Source of the DNA: SG8-41 sp036555035
Lineage (GTDB): Bacteria; Pseudomonadota; Gammaproteobacteria; Burkholderiales; SG8-41
DNA length: 64,000 nucleotides
Reading direction: 5' to 3'
NCBI GenBank assembly: GCA_036555035.1
Contig: DATBMB010000174.1
Coordinates: forward strand, 7,487-71,486
Position 1 is the first letter of the stretch. The number at the start of each line of letters is the position of its first letter. The notes below the pieces were generated by a model. That model was not told the origin of the DNA and searched no databases. It worked only from the letters and a program-made list of their open reading frames with translations. This document shows, in pieces, positions 17,986-26,355 of the stretch. The position numbers and the translations under genes are program-made.

Positions 17986-18098
17986 TTTATAAACGCAATT
18001 CATTGTTTCAACAGGATTTATCGACATTGACGGGATAAGCCTGTAAAAGACCCGGCGCACCCTTCCCCGCAGTGTTGGGAAGGCCCTACGGGAAGGCC

Positions 18099-18815
18099 TC
18101 AGTCGCCGCCGAAGACGTCCCGATACGAGACGTAGACCGACGCGATCAGCGTGGGCCCCAGCACGAGCCAGCCAAGCCCCAGCGGGATCGACGCCACGAT
18201 CCCCAACACCATCAGCACGATGCTGTAGACCAGGAACGGCAGGATGTTCTTCAGGCAGCCGAAAAAGCTCTCCTGGAGGGCGGCGACGGGCGCCATCCCG
18301 CGCAGCACCACCAGGGCAGGCGCGAACCAGAGCGCCATGTAGATCGGGATGCTGAGGGCAAGCGCCACCAGCCAGGCCAGCATGAAGCTGCCGCCCGCCG
18401 CCGCCGCTCCCGCGGCATCGCCGCGCAACACCCCCATGACGGCGCCCGTGCCGACGATCAGGACCACCGGCACCATCACGATGATCCAGGCGCCGATGGC
18501 GAGGGCGCCGACCACGATGAGATTGCCCGTCTGCTCCTTGAATCCCGCGAAGAGGTGGGCGAGCTCGAGCTCGCCGCCGCCCTGGAGCGCCCTGCAGCCG
18601 AGCAGCAAGCCGCCGACGAAAACCGGCATCACCAGGAACGTGGCCACCGCACCCAGCAGGGGAATGAACGCGAGCACGATCAGGATGACGAACAGGATGA
18701 CCACCGCCGCAATCCAGATGCCCGGGGCCTTCCTGAACAGGCCGAACCCCTCCGCGATCCACGTCCAGCCCTGACCGGCGCCCACGGCGCGCCCACCCGT
18801 CACGCTCTCGCTCAT
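18099..18815 (-). CDS. BPSS1780-family integral membrane protein
   Basis: This 238-residue inner-membrane protein has six predicted hydrophobic helices (for example IWIAAVVILFVILIVLAFIP and NILPFLVYSIVLMVLGIVAS). The soluble N-terminal segment, GQGWTWIAEGFGLFRKAPGIW, is characteristic of the BPSS1780 family, which is widespread in betaproteobacteria and has no known function. No catalytic motif is visible. It sits upstream of xsc on the same strand but 206 bp away, with an xsc promoter in between, so it is probably not part of the xsc transcript. It is divergent from the TauE/SafE gene. Confidence 0.85.
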   Translation of the reverse strand: MSESVTGGRAVGAGQGWTWIAEGFGLFRKAPGIWIAAVVILFVILIVLAFIPLLGAVATFLVMPVFVGGLLLGCRALQGGGELELAHLFAGFKEQTGNLIVVGALAIGAWIIVMVPVVLIVGTGAVMGVLRGDAAGAAAAGGSFMLAWLVALALSIPIYMALWFAPALVVLRGMAPVAALQESFFGCLKNILPFLVYSIVLMVLGIVASIPLGLGWLVLGPTLIASVYVSYRDVFGGD

Positions 18816-18895
18816 GGCGGCTCTCCTGATTGAGGTAAGGCGGAACCCATCGTAGTGGAATCGCCACCCTATGACAATCGGGTAAGCTGGAATCG

Positions 18896-19666
18896 ATGCT
18901 GACTGAATCGCTTTCCCTGACGCTCATGATCTGGGTGTCCTGCGCGGTGCTGGTCGCCGGCCTGTCCCAGGGGGCGCTCGGCTTCGGCTTCCCGTTCGTC
19001 GCCACGCCGCTGATCGCCATGGTGAGCGACATGCGCACCGCGATCGTCATCGTGCTGCTGCCGACGCTCGCGACAATCGGCGTTGCTCTGCTGGCGAGCG
19101 GCCCGTTGCGCGCGACGCTCGCGCGATTCTGGATGATGCCGCTCTACATGATTCTCGGGGCGGGCGTGGGCACCTGGGTGTTCGTATCCGCTCCCGATGC
19201 GCCCTATACGCTGGTGCTGGCGCTGCTGACGCTGCTCTATCTCAATCTTGACCGCCTGGGCCTCGCCAGCTGGCCTGTGGTGCGGCGCCATGAGCGCGCG
19301 TTCGGGCCGCTTGCTGGCGTTACCTCGGGCATTTTCGAGGGAACGGCGAATATCGCCGCGCCGCCCCTCATCGTCTACTACCTATCGCTCGGGCTCACGC
19401 CTGTCATGCTGGTGCAGGGGCTCAACATCTGTTTCCTGCTCGGGAAGTCGACCCAGTTTACGGTGCTCGCGACGCAGGGCGGTGTATCAATGGGCGAGTG
19501 GCTGGCGACGCTGCCTTTCGTCGTGGTCGGGGTCGCGGGCTCACTCATCGGCGTGCGCATTCGCGATCGCATCGACGCCGTCACGTTTCGCGTCTGGGTC
19601 AAGCGCGCGCTGCTCGTGATCGCGCTGGGGCTGCTCGGCCAGTACGCCTGGTCGTTCTGGGCCTGA
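18896..19666 (+). CDS. TauE/SafE-family anion exporter
   Basis: This is an eight-helix-type inner-membrane transporter of 256 residues. It shows the family's duplicated four-helix layout, with GLSQGALGFGFPFVATPLIAM near the start and the matching half-repeat GVTSGIFEGTANIAAPPLIV. Members export sulfite, sulfoacetate or other organic anions. Its closeness to xsc, which releases sulfite, suggests sulfite export here, which is an inference. It is transcribed divergently from the BPSS1780-type gene and ends at a strong hairpin shared with grxD. Confidence 0.88.
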   Translation: MLTESLSLTLMIWVSCAVLVAGLSQGALGFGFPFVATPLIAMVSDMRTAIVIVLLPTLATIGVALLASGPLRATLARFWMMPLYMILGAGVGTWVFVSAPDAPYTLVLALLTLLYLNLDRLGLASWPVVRRHERAFGPLAGVTSGIFEGTANIAAPPLIVYYLSLGLTPVMLVQGLNICFLLGKSTQFTVLATQGGVSMGEWLATLPFVVVGVAGSLIGVRIRDRIDAVTFRVWVKRALLVIALGLLGQYAWSFWA

Positions 19667-19669
19667 AAA

Positions 19670-19696
19670 GAACGGCCGGCTTTCGGCCGGCCGTTC
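19670..19696. terminator. Bidirectional terminator between tauE-like gene and grxD
   Basis: A 10-bp perfect stem (GAACGGCCGG pairing with CCGGCCGTTC) encloses a 7-nt loop. On the minus strand it is followed by TTTTC, so it is best suited to ending the grxD transcript. It also sits 4 bp after the exporter stop. Confidence 0.85.
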
Positions 19697-19715
19697 GTTC
19701 GCGCGAATCTACGCT

Positions 19716-20033
19716 TCAGGCGGGGGTCTTCTCGAGCAGCTTCTTCAGCTCGCCGCTCTGGTACATCTCGATCATGATGTCGGAGCCGCCGATGAACTCG
19801 CCGTTCACGTAGAGCTGCGGAATCGTCGGCCAGTTGGCGTACTCCTTGATGCCCTGGCGGATATCGGGGTTTTCGAGCACGTTCACCGTGAAGGGCTGCT
19901 CCACGCCGCACGCGCGGAGGATGCCGATCGCGTTCGCCGAAAAGCCGCACTGGGGAAAATCGGGCGTGCCCTTCATGTACAGCACGACCTTGTTTCCGGT
20001 CACCTGCTCTTTTATAACATCTTGAATATTCAT
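19716..20033 (-). CDS. grxD: Monothiol glutaredoxin, Grx4 family
   Basis: GrxD binds a glutathione-ligated 2Fe-2S cluster as a dimer and delivers clusters to client proteins. The 105 residues carry the monothiol CGFS motif with the cluster cysteine C29 (FPQCGFSANA). They also contain the glutathione-binding TIPQLYVNGEFIGGSD segment, and length is normal. It is last in the hemA-prfA-EamA-prmC-grxD run, 62 bp after prmC, and ends at a strong terminator. Confidence 0.97.
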   Translation of the reverse strand: MNIQDVIKEQVTGNKVVLYMKGTPDFPQCGFSANAIGILRACGVEQPFTVNVLENPDIRQGIKEYANWPTIPQLYVNGEFIGGSDIMIEMYQSGELKKLLEKTPA

Positions 20034-20095
20034 GAGGTATCCTAAATCCGAGTGATTCAGTCAGGCATTATTCTAGCGGCACGGCGGGCGCCGCG

Positions 20096-20929
20096 TCAAA
20101 CCTTCCCTCCCGCCACCCGTTCGATGCCGGCGAGGTCTCGCCGCGAGCTCAAGTCGCGAAACCCTGCCCGCTCGAGCAACGCGCGGCAGCGCTTGCCCTG
20201 GTCGTGGCCGTGCTCGAAGAGCAGCGCACCGCCGGGCTCGAGATGCGCGCGCGCATGCGCGACGATCAATCGGATGCAGGCGAGGCCGTCGGGACCTCCG
20301 AGTAGCGCTGCGCGGGGCTCGAATCTCAGGTCGCCCTCGGAGAGGTGCGGGTCGCCCTCCGCCACGTACGGCGGATTGCAGACGATGAGATCGAAGCGCC
20401 GGCCGGCGAGCGCGGCAAACCAGTCGCTTTCGACGAACTCGATTGGGGTGCCGTGCCGGGCGGCGTTGTGGCGCGCGACCGCGAGCGCCGCGCTCGATGC
20501 ATCTGTTGCAGTCACCCCCGCGCGGGGACGCTGCAGCGCGATCGCCACGGCGACGCAGCCGCTACCGGTGGCGAGATCCAGCACGCGGAAGCGCGACTGC
20601 GCGGGAATCCGCTCGAGTGCGGCCTCGACCAGGGTCTCGGTATCCGGCCTCGGGATCAGCACCGCCGGCGTCACCTTGAACGCGAGGCTGTGGAACTCGC
20701 GTTCACCGGTCAGGTACGCAATGGGCTCTCCCGCGCGCCGGCGCTCGATGCACTCGAGATAGCGCTCGCGCTGCGCTCCGGTCACCGCCTCTCCCGCATG
20801 TGCGACGAGGTACGCGTCATCGACGCTCAAAGCAGCGCGCAACAGCGCGCGCGCGTCGAGCGGATCGATGTTGGGAAGTCGAAGCATCTCCGCAATGCTG
20901 GCGGCCGGCCTGTTGCGAGGGCTCACCAT
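20096..20929 (-). CDS. prmC: Release-factor glutamine methyltransferase
   Basis: PrmC methylates the glutamine of the GGQ motif of release factors RF1 and RF2. The 277-residue form chosen starts MVSPRNRPAASIAEML and includes the N-terminal helical domain (SIAEML ... DARALLRAALSVDDAYLVAH) found in the family. An internal ATG at 20887 would remove its first helix. The catalytic NPPY is at residues 185-188 (LIVCNPPYVAEGD), and the SAM-binding DLATGSGCVAVAIA is intact. It overlaps the EamA gene end by 7 bp. Its substrate RF1 is encoded just upstream as prfA. Confidence 0.95.
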   Translation of the reverse strand: MVSPRNRPAASIAEMLRLPNIDPLDARALLRAALSVDDAYLVAHAGEAVTGAQRERYLECIERRRAGEPIAYLTGEREFHSLAFKVTPAVLIPRPDTETLVEAALERIPAQSRFRVLDLATGSGCVAVAIALQRPRAGVTATDASSAALAVARHNAARHGTPIEFVESDWFAALAGRRFDLIVCNPPYVAEGDPHLSEGDLRFEPRAALLGGPDGLACIRLIVAHARAHLEPGGALLFEHGHDQGKRCRALLERAGFRDLSSRRDLAGIERVAGGKV

Positions 20930-21777
20930 TGCAGCAGCAACACGACGACGCCGGCCACGACAAGCATCACGCCTCCGATCAGCGCCGCGCTCATGCGTTC
21001 TTCCCGCAGGACGAGCGCGCTCAATATCAACGTGAACAGCGGGTAGGTCGCAACGATGGGGGACACCACGACGACCGTACCGGTACTCAGCGCGCGATAG
21101 AGGCACAGCACTGCGACGCCGTTGAGGGCGCCGGTCGCGGCAAACCAGGCCGCTCCGCGCCGGTGGAATGTCCGTGCCGCCGGTTGTCCGGCCGTTGCGG
21201 TCCACACGGCAAGCGATGAAACGGTATACCCCACCAGCGCGGCGGCAAACGGGTTGGGCCAGAGGATAAGCCCGGCCTTGGACAGGACCTGGGCGAGCGC
21301 GCGCAGCGCCGCCGCGGACCATGGCAACCATAGCGCGCTGCGCTGCTCCCCACGCGCATCCGCATCGTGCAGCCTCGCCAGCACGACCGAGCCCAGCACG
21401 ATGAGAGAGGTGGCGGCAAGCTCGCGCACGCCAAGCGCTTCGTCGAGAAACAGCGCCGCGCCTAGAATCGCGAAGAGGGGCGCCGTGCTGCCGACCGCCC
21501 CGGTCACGGACGGGCCCAGGCGCCGGTTGCCCTCGAAGGTCAGCAACGTGACCGCGGCCGGAAAGAACAGGCCCACCAGGGCAAATATGCCGATGGCTGC
21601 GAGCTGCCAGTCCGCTAGGTCCGCGAACGGCGCCAGCAGCCAGAACAGCAGGGTTGCCGCAGGGATGCTCACCCGGGCGCCCGCCGTGGCGTCGAGGTAT
21701 TTCAAGCCTGAGTGAGTGGTCACTAACGCCGCGCCGAAGAGGGCGGCGGACATGAGGGCATAGACGATGGGCTCCAA
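20923..21777 (-). CDS. EamA/DMT-family transporter
   Basis: This 284-residue membrane protein has about ten hydrophobic helices arranged as two EamA repeats (about residues 5-140 and 150-284). That is the drug/metabolite transporter pattern of metabolite exporters, and its substrate is unknown. The start appears to be a TTG with GAGGG seven bases upstream; an ATG at 21753 is an alternative. It sits between prfA and prmC, usually adjacent genes, and overlaps prmC by 7 bp, so it looks like an insertion into a conserved operon. Confidence 0.88.
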   Translation of the reverse strand: MEPIVYALMSAALFGAALVTTHSGLKYLDATAGARVSIPAATLLFWLLAPFADLADWQLAAIGIFALVGLFFPAAVTLLTFEGNRRLGPSVTGAVGSTAPLFAILGAALFLDEALGVRELAATSLIVLGSVVLARLHDADARGEQRSALWLPWSAAALRALAQVLSKAGLILWPNPFAAALVGYTVSSLAVWTATAGQPAARTFHRRGAAWFAATGALNGVAVLCLYRALSTGTVVVVSPIVATYPLFTLILSALVLREERMSAALIGGVMLVVAGVVVLLLQW

Positions 21778-21822
21778 CGGAACGCCCTCGGGAGATGCCG
21801 CGTCCGGGACACGTGGGCCGGC

Positions 21823-22914
21823 TCAAGCCGGCTGCACGTCCTCGGCGAGCTGGGCGAGCTGCTCGGCCTGGTGCTCGGCGGCGAGCGCCGCGATCAGCTC
21901 GTCGAGCTCCCCGTCCATGATCCGGTCGATCTTGTAGAGCGTGAGATTGATGCGGTGGTCGGTCACGCGCCCCTGCGGAAAGTTATAGGTGCGGATGCGC
22001 TCGGAGCGGTCGCCGCTGCCGATGAGCGACTTGCGGGTCGCGGCCATCTTCGCGCGCTGCTCGGAGAGCTGCCGATCCTTGATGCGCGCGGCGAGGATGG
22101 CGAGCGCCCGCGCCCGGTTCTTGTGCTGCGAGCGGTCGTCCTGGCATTCCACGACGATGCCGGAGGGGAGATGCGTGATGCGCACCGCCGAATCGGTCTT
22201 GTTCACATGCTGCCCGCCGGCACCGGACGCGCGGTACGTGTCCACGCGCAGCTCCGCCGGGTTGAGCACCACGTCCGCGATCTCGTCGGCCTCCGGCATC
22301 ACTGCCACCGTGCACGCGGAGGTGTGGATGCGGCCCTGGGTCTCCGTGACCGGCACCCGCTGCACCCGGTGGCCGCCGGATTCGAACTTGAGCCTGGAGT
22401 AGGCGCCCTGCCCGGAGATCTTCGCGATGATCTCCTTGTAGCCGCCGAGGTCGGAGGGGCTTTGCGACACCACCTCGACCGGCCAGCGATTGCGCTCGGC
22501 GTAGCGGCTGTAGAGGCGGAAGAGCTCGCCCGCAAAGAGGGCGGATTCCTCGCCCCCGGTTCCGGCGCGGATCTCGAGAAAGATGTTGCGCTCGTCGTTG
22601 GGGTCCTTGGGCAGCAGCCGCCGCTGCAGCTCCTCCTCGATGCCGGCGAGCCGCTCCCGGGTCTGCCGTATCTCGGACTCCGCGAACTCGCGCATCGCGG
22701 GGTCCCCGCTCATCTCCTGCGCGGCCTGAAGGTCGGCCTCGCCCTGCGCGTAGCGCTGGTAGAGCTCGACCACCGGCGCGATCTCCGCGTGCTCGCGGGA
22801 GAGCTTGCGGAAGCTGTCGAGGTCGGCCGTCGCCTTCTCGGAGGAGAGGAGCCGATTCAGCTCCTCGATCCGGCCCGAGAGCTGCGCGAGCTTGGCCGCG
22901 ATGCTGGCTTTCAT
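21823..22914 (-). CDS. prfA: Peptide chain release factor 1
   Basis: RF1 recognises UAA and UAG and triggers peptidyl-tRNA hydrolysis on the ribosome. The 363 residues contain the catalytic GGQ (G233-G234-Q235 in GAGGQHVNKTDSAVRITH). The recognition-loop region and the GTGGEESALFAGELFRLY segment typical of RF1 are also present. Length is standard. It is 16 bp downstream of hemA, the conserved hemA-prfA pair. The methylase that modifies Q235 is encoded two genes downstream. Confidence 0.98.
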   Translation of the reverse strand: MKASIAAKLAQLSGRIEELNRLLSSEKATADLDSFRKLSREHAEIAPVVELYQRYAQGEADLQAAQEMSGDPAMREFAESEIRQTRERLAGIEEELQRRLLPKDPNDERNIFLEIRAGTGGEESALFAGELFRLYSRYAERNRWPVEVVSQSPSDLGGYKEIIAKISGQGAYSRLKFESGGHRVQRVPVTETQGRIHTSACTVAVMPEADEIADVVLNPAELRVDTYRASGAGGQHVNKTDSAVRITHLPSGIVVECQDDRSQHKNRARALAILAARIKDRQLSEQRAKMAATRKSLIGSGDRSERIRTYNFPQGRVTDHRINLTLYKIDRIMDGELDELIAALAAEHQAEQLAQLAEDVQPA

Positions 22915-22930
22915 CGGGGAGCCCGCTGCC

Positions 22931-24184
22931 TTATTCCGGCCGCGGGATCTGGTAGAGGCGGGTCAGCAGCTCTGCCAGCGCCTCGCGCTCGTCCTCGCGC
23001 GCGTGCGAGAGCGCGTGCGTCGGTCCGTGCGTAAGCTTCGCGAGGAGCGCGCGCGAGAGCTGCTCCATCACCACCTGGGGATCCTCGCCCTTCGCCAGGC
23101 GCCGCAGCGCGCGCTGCATCTCGTGGCGCCGCGCGCGCTCCGCGGCATCGCGCAGCGCGCGTATGGTTGGCACCAGCTCGCGGTTGCCCAGCCAGTGCAT
23201 GAACTCGGAGACCTGGTTCTCGATGATCACCTCGGCCTGCGCGACCGCGTTGCTGCGCACGTCCATGCCCTCGCGCGCGACCTTGCCCAGGTCGTCCACG
23301 CCGTAGAGGAACACGTCGTCCAGCTGCGCCACTTCTTCCTCGACGTCGCGCGGCACCGCGAGATCGAACATGAGCATCGGGCGGTGCTTGCGCGCGGCGA
23401 GCGCCCGCTCCATCAGTCCCTTGCCGATGATCGGGAGCGTGCTCGCCGTCGAGCTCACCACGATGTCGTGGGAAGCGAGCTGCGAGGGGAGATCGTTCAG
23501 CGTGATGGCGCGGCCGCGGAAGCGGTCGGCGAGCGCCTGGGCGCGCTCGAGCGTGCGGTTGGCGAAAGTCAGGCGCCGGGGGTGCTGGGCGGCGAAATGC
23601 GTGGCGCAGAGCTCGATCATCTCGCCCGCGCCGATGAAAAGGATGCTCTGCTCGGCGATCGCCGGGTAGATACGCTGCGCGAGCCCGACCGCGGCGGATG
23701 CCATGGATACCGTCGCCGCGCCGATATCGGTCTCGGACCGTACCGTCTTCGCGACCGCAAACGTGCGCTGAAAAAGCTTGTTCAGGAGGAGGCCCAACGT
23801 GCCCGCCGCCTGGGCGGTGCGCACCGCCTGCTTGAACTGGCCGAGGATCTGCGGCTCCCCGAGCACCATCGAGTCGAGCCCGCTCGCCACCCGGAAGGCG
23901 TGCTTCACCGCTCTTTCCTGTGGCAGCTGGTAGACATAGGGCTCGATCTGGTGGGGCTTCAGGCTGTGGTAGCCCGCCATCCAGTCGACCGCCGCGTGCG
24001 GCTCGGCGGTCGAGCAGTAGATCTCGGTGCGGTTGCAGGTCGAGATGATCGCCGCCTCCTGCACCGGGCGGCGATCCACCAGCTCGCGCAGCGCCCCCAC
24101 CAGGCCCTCGGCGTGAAACACCACCTGCTCGCGCACCGCGAGCGGTGCGGTCTGGTGGTTGATGCCAACGGCGAAGAGCTGCAT
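22931..24184 (-). CDS. hemA: Glutamyl-tRNA reductase
   Basis: HemA reduces glutamyl-tRNA to glutamate-1-semialdehyde with NADPH, the committing step of C5-pathway tetrapyrrole synthesis. The 417 residues begin MQLFAVGINHQTAPLAVREQ. The catalytic nucleophile is C50 in ISTCNRTEIYC. A Rossmann domain (FIGAGEMIELCA, about 190-200) and a C-terminal dimerisation helix follow. It is the first gene of its run, with an AT-rich stretch (24200-24225) upstream that probably holds the promoter. With hemC, hemD and hemF it gives four core haem genes in this window. Confidence 0.98.
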   Translation of the reverse strand: MQLFAVGINHQTAPLAVREQVVFHAEGLVGALRELVDRRPVQEAAIISTCNRTEIYCSTAEPHAAVDWMAGYHSLKPHQIEPYVYQLPQERAVKHAFRVASGLDSMVLGEPQILGQFKQAVRTAQAAGTLGLLLNKLFQRTFAVAKTVRSETDIGAATVSMASAAVGLAQRIYPAIAEQSILFIGAGEMIELCATHFAAQHPRRLTFANRTLERAQALADRFRGRAITLNDLPSQLASHDIVVSSTASTLPIIGKGLMERALAARKHRPMLMFDLAVPRDVEEEVAQLDDVFLYGVDDLGKVAREGMDVRSNAVAQAEVIIENQVSEFMHWLGNRELVPTIRALRDAAERARRHEMQRALRRLAKGEDPQVVMEQLSRALLAKLTHGPTHALSHAREDEREALAELLTRLYQIPRPE

Positions 24185-24279
24185 CAGGCGGCGGTAGGCA
24201 AAAAGAGTGTAGATATTAATACGTTAGCCGCACCCGGGACAATCCGTCGCGCGGCCTTTTCAGCAGCCGCCAGCGGACC

Positions 24280-25269
24280 TCAGGCTTCGTTCTGCAGCGG
24301 CCGGCCGTGCGCCCACCGCTCCAGGTTGCCGAGAAAGATCCGCGTGGCACGCTCGTCGTTGCCCGCCGAGGCCGAGGCGTTGTGCGGCGAGAGGATGGCG
24401 TTCGGAAGCCCCCAGAGCGGCGAGTCGGGCGGGAGCGGCTCCTGCTCGAACACGTCGAGATAGGCGCCACCGAGCTGACCGCTCTTCAACGCCGCGATCA
24501 CTGCCCCTTCGTCCGCAAGCCCGCCCCGCGCGACGTTGATGAGAAAAGCGCCCCGCGGCAATCGCGCAAGCGTTCCCGCATTCATGATGCGCCGCGTCTC
24601 CGGCGTGAGCGGGCACGCCAGCACGACCCACTGACAGCGTGGGAGCAGCTCCGGCAGCGCGGCGGGCGCGTGCATCTCGTGCACCGGGTCCTCGGGGCGC
24701 CGCGGGCTGCGGCGCACGCCGATGACGTGCATGCCGAGCGCCTGGCAGAAGCAAGCCACCGCCGTGCCGATGGTGCCGAGGCCCACGATCAGCACGGTCT
24801 CACCCGCGAGGTCGCGCGGCACCGCGTCGTTGCGCAGCGGCATCCATTCGCGGCGGCCCTGCGCCGCCCACCAGTGCGGAAACCCGCGGGCAAGCATCAG
24901 CAGCCCGCCAATCGCCGTCTGCGCCACCGGCTCGCCATTGGAACCGGCTGAGTGGGTGAGCTTGACCCCGCGCCCGGTAAGCGCCGTGACGAACGGAAAG
25001 TGCTCGATCGCGGCGGTGACGAAATGGACCCACTTCAGGCTCGAGGCGCCCGCGAGGGCCTCGACGAAGGACTCGTTGAGGGGAGAGAACCGGATGTCGC
25101 GCGTGTAGTAAGCGATCTCGACCCGCCCGCAATCCTCCGGCGCGAGGCGCGCGTTCGGGTCATCCGGAACGTGCAGGAGGCGGGGCTCGAGGCCCGCCTT
25201 CCGCGCGGCTGCGGCGAGCGCCTCGCCATGGCCCTCGGCCATGGCCCTGGACAGCAGGATTCCCGTCAC
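24280..25269 (-). CDS. D-2-hydroxyacid dehydrogenase family protein
   Basis: This is an NAD(P)-dependent 2-hydroxyacid dehydrogenase of 329 residues. The nucleotide-binding motif is GLGTIGTAVA. The catalytic residues are the Arg in NVARGGLADEGAV, the Glu in DVFEQEPLP and the His in LSPHNASAS. The GTG start overlaps the upstream lyase stop by 4 bp (GTGA), indicating coupling, and gives the normal length. Substrates in this family include glyoxylate, hydroxypyruvate and branched 2-keto acids. Pairing with a PrpB-like lyase, which would release a keto acid such as pyruvate or glyoxylate, suggests the enzyme reduces that product; this is an inference. Confidence 0.9.
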   Translation of the reverse strand: MTGILLSRAMAEGHGEALAAAARKAGLEPRLLHVPDDPNARLAPEDCGRVEIAYYTRDIRFSPLNESFVEALAGASSLKWVHFVTAAIEHFPFVTALTGRGVKLTHSAGSNGEPVAQTAIGGLLMLARGFPHWWAAQGRREWMPLRNDAVPRDLAGETVLIVGLGTIGTAVACFCQALGMHVIGVRRSPRRPEDPVHEMHAPAALPELLPRCQWVVLACPLTPETRRIMNAGTLARLPRGAFLINVARGGLADEGAVIAALKSGQLGGAYLDVFEQEPLPPDSPLWGLPNAILSPHNASASAGNDERATRIFLGNLERWAHGRPLQNEA

Positions 25270-26180
25270 TTCTTCTTGTCGCGGGCGAACAGCTCGTCGA
25301 GCTTGCGCTCGTAGGCGTGGTAGTCGAGAAACTCGTAGAGCTCGTCGCGCGTCTGCATCTGCTCGAGCACCCCCTTCTGCGTGCCGTCCCGGCGCACGGC
25401 CTGATAGACGCGCAGCGCCGCCGCGCTCATGGCGCGGAACGCGGAGAGCGGATACAGCGCCATCGCGACGCCGGCGCCCGCGAGCTCCTGCACGGTAAAA
25501 AGGGGCGTCTTTCCGAACTCGGTGAGGTTGGCGAGGATCGGAACCCTCACAGCGTCGGCGAATTTCCGGTACATCGGGAGCTCGGTGATCGCCTCCGGGA
25601 AGATCATGTCGGCGCCCGCTTCCACGCACGCGCAGGCGCGGTCGATCGCCGCCTGCAGCCCCTCGACTGCCAGGGCATCGGTGCGAGCCATCACCACGAA
25701 CTGCGCATCGGTCCTGGCGTCGGCCGCGGCCTTGATCCGGTCCACCATCTCCTGCTGCGACACCAGCTCCTTCCCGGGGCGGTGGCCGCAGCGCTTGGCG
25801 CCGACCTGGTCCTCGATGTGCATCGCGGCGGCGCCGAACTTGATGAGCGATTTCACCGTGCGGGCGATGTTGTGGGCGCTCGCGCCGAAGCCGGTGTCCA
25901 CATCCACCAGCAGCGGCAACGGGCAGGCGTCGGTGATGCGGCGGACATCGGTCAGCACGTCGTCGAGCCCGCTGATGCCCAGATCGGGCACCCCGAGCGA
26001 GCCGGCCGCGACACCCCCGCCCGAAAGGTAGATGGCGCGGTAGCCCACGCGCTGCGCCATGCGCGCCGAATAGGCGTTGAGGGTGCCGATGACCTGCAGC
26101 GGGCGCTCCGCGTCGAGCGCCGCGCGAAAACGCGCCCCCGCCGAAGCGGCGGGCGCGGAGGAAGAAGGGTGTCCGCTCAT
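25266..26180 (-). CDS. Isocitrate lyase/PEP-mutase superfamily lyase, PrpB-like
   Basis: This is a Mg-dependent C-C lyase of 304 residues. The superfamily's catalytic cysteine is C131 in KRCGHRPGKELV. Metal ligands are in LLVDVDTGFG and MHIEDQVG, and ARTDALAVEG completes the active site. It most resembles 2-methylisocitrate lyase (PrpB), but dimethylmalate lyase and oxaloacetate decarboxylase share these motifs. No prpC or prpD accompanies it, so a methylcitrate role is not assured. The start at 26180 (MSGHPSSS) is preferred over a longer reading into the regulatory gap. It is divergent from the IclR gene and overlaps the dehydrogenase. Confidence 0.85.
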   Translation of the reverse strand: MSGHPSSSAPAASAGARFRAALDAERPLQVIGTLNAYSARMAQRVGYRAIYLSGGGVAAGSLGVPDLGISGLDDVLTDVRRITDACPLPLLVDVDTGFGASAHNIARTVKSLIKFGAAAMHIEDQVGAKRCGHRPGKELVSQQEMVDRIKAAADARTDAQFVVMARTDALAVEGLQAAIDRACACVEAGADMIFPEAITELPMYRKFADAVRVPILANLTEFGKTPLFTVQELAGAGVAMALYPLSAFRAMSAAALRVYQAVRRDGTQKGVLEQMQTRDELYEFLDYHAYERKLDELFARDKKK

Positions 26181-26242
26181 CGATCGTCCCCGGGACGCAG
26201 CGGGGCTCGATCCGGTGCCCGCCTTTGGTCCAATATGTGAGC

Positions 26243-26263
26243 TATTCTGGAGCGTCCAGAATA
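26243..26263. promoter_or_regulatory. Perfect palindrome, candidate IclR-family operator
   Basis: TATTCTGGA and its exact reverse complement TCCAGAATA flank a GCG spacer, giving 9-bp arms in the 175-bp gap between the divergent PrpB-like lyase and IclR-type regulator. IclR-family regulators typically bind short palindromes at such divergent promoters. A possible promoter for the regulator (TTGCCA at 26295, CATAAT at 26316, short 15-bp spacing) lies downstream of it. Confidence 0.65.
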
Positions 26264-26355
26264 TGGTATTTACCTTAGCATGCTGCCGCCCGTTTTGCCA
26301 GAACCGCTCTGATGGCATAATCGCGCTTCGCTCACCATACGGACTCAATCAAGCC

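Noticed and set aside
14917..18030. A 1037-codon plus-strand open frame
   Set aside because: It is antisense to the LacI regulator and xsc, and begins in the dispersed repeat; no recognisable domain.
20096..20887. Shorter PrmC starting at the ATG at 20887
   Set aside because: It would delete the N-terminal SIAEML helix expected in the family; the ATG has GGAG directly abutting, too close for ribosome binding.
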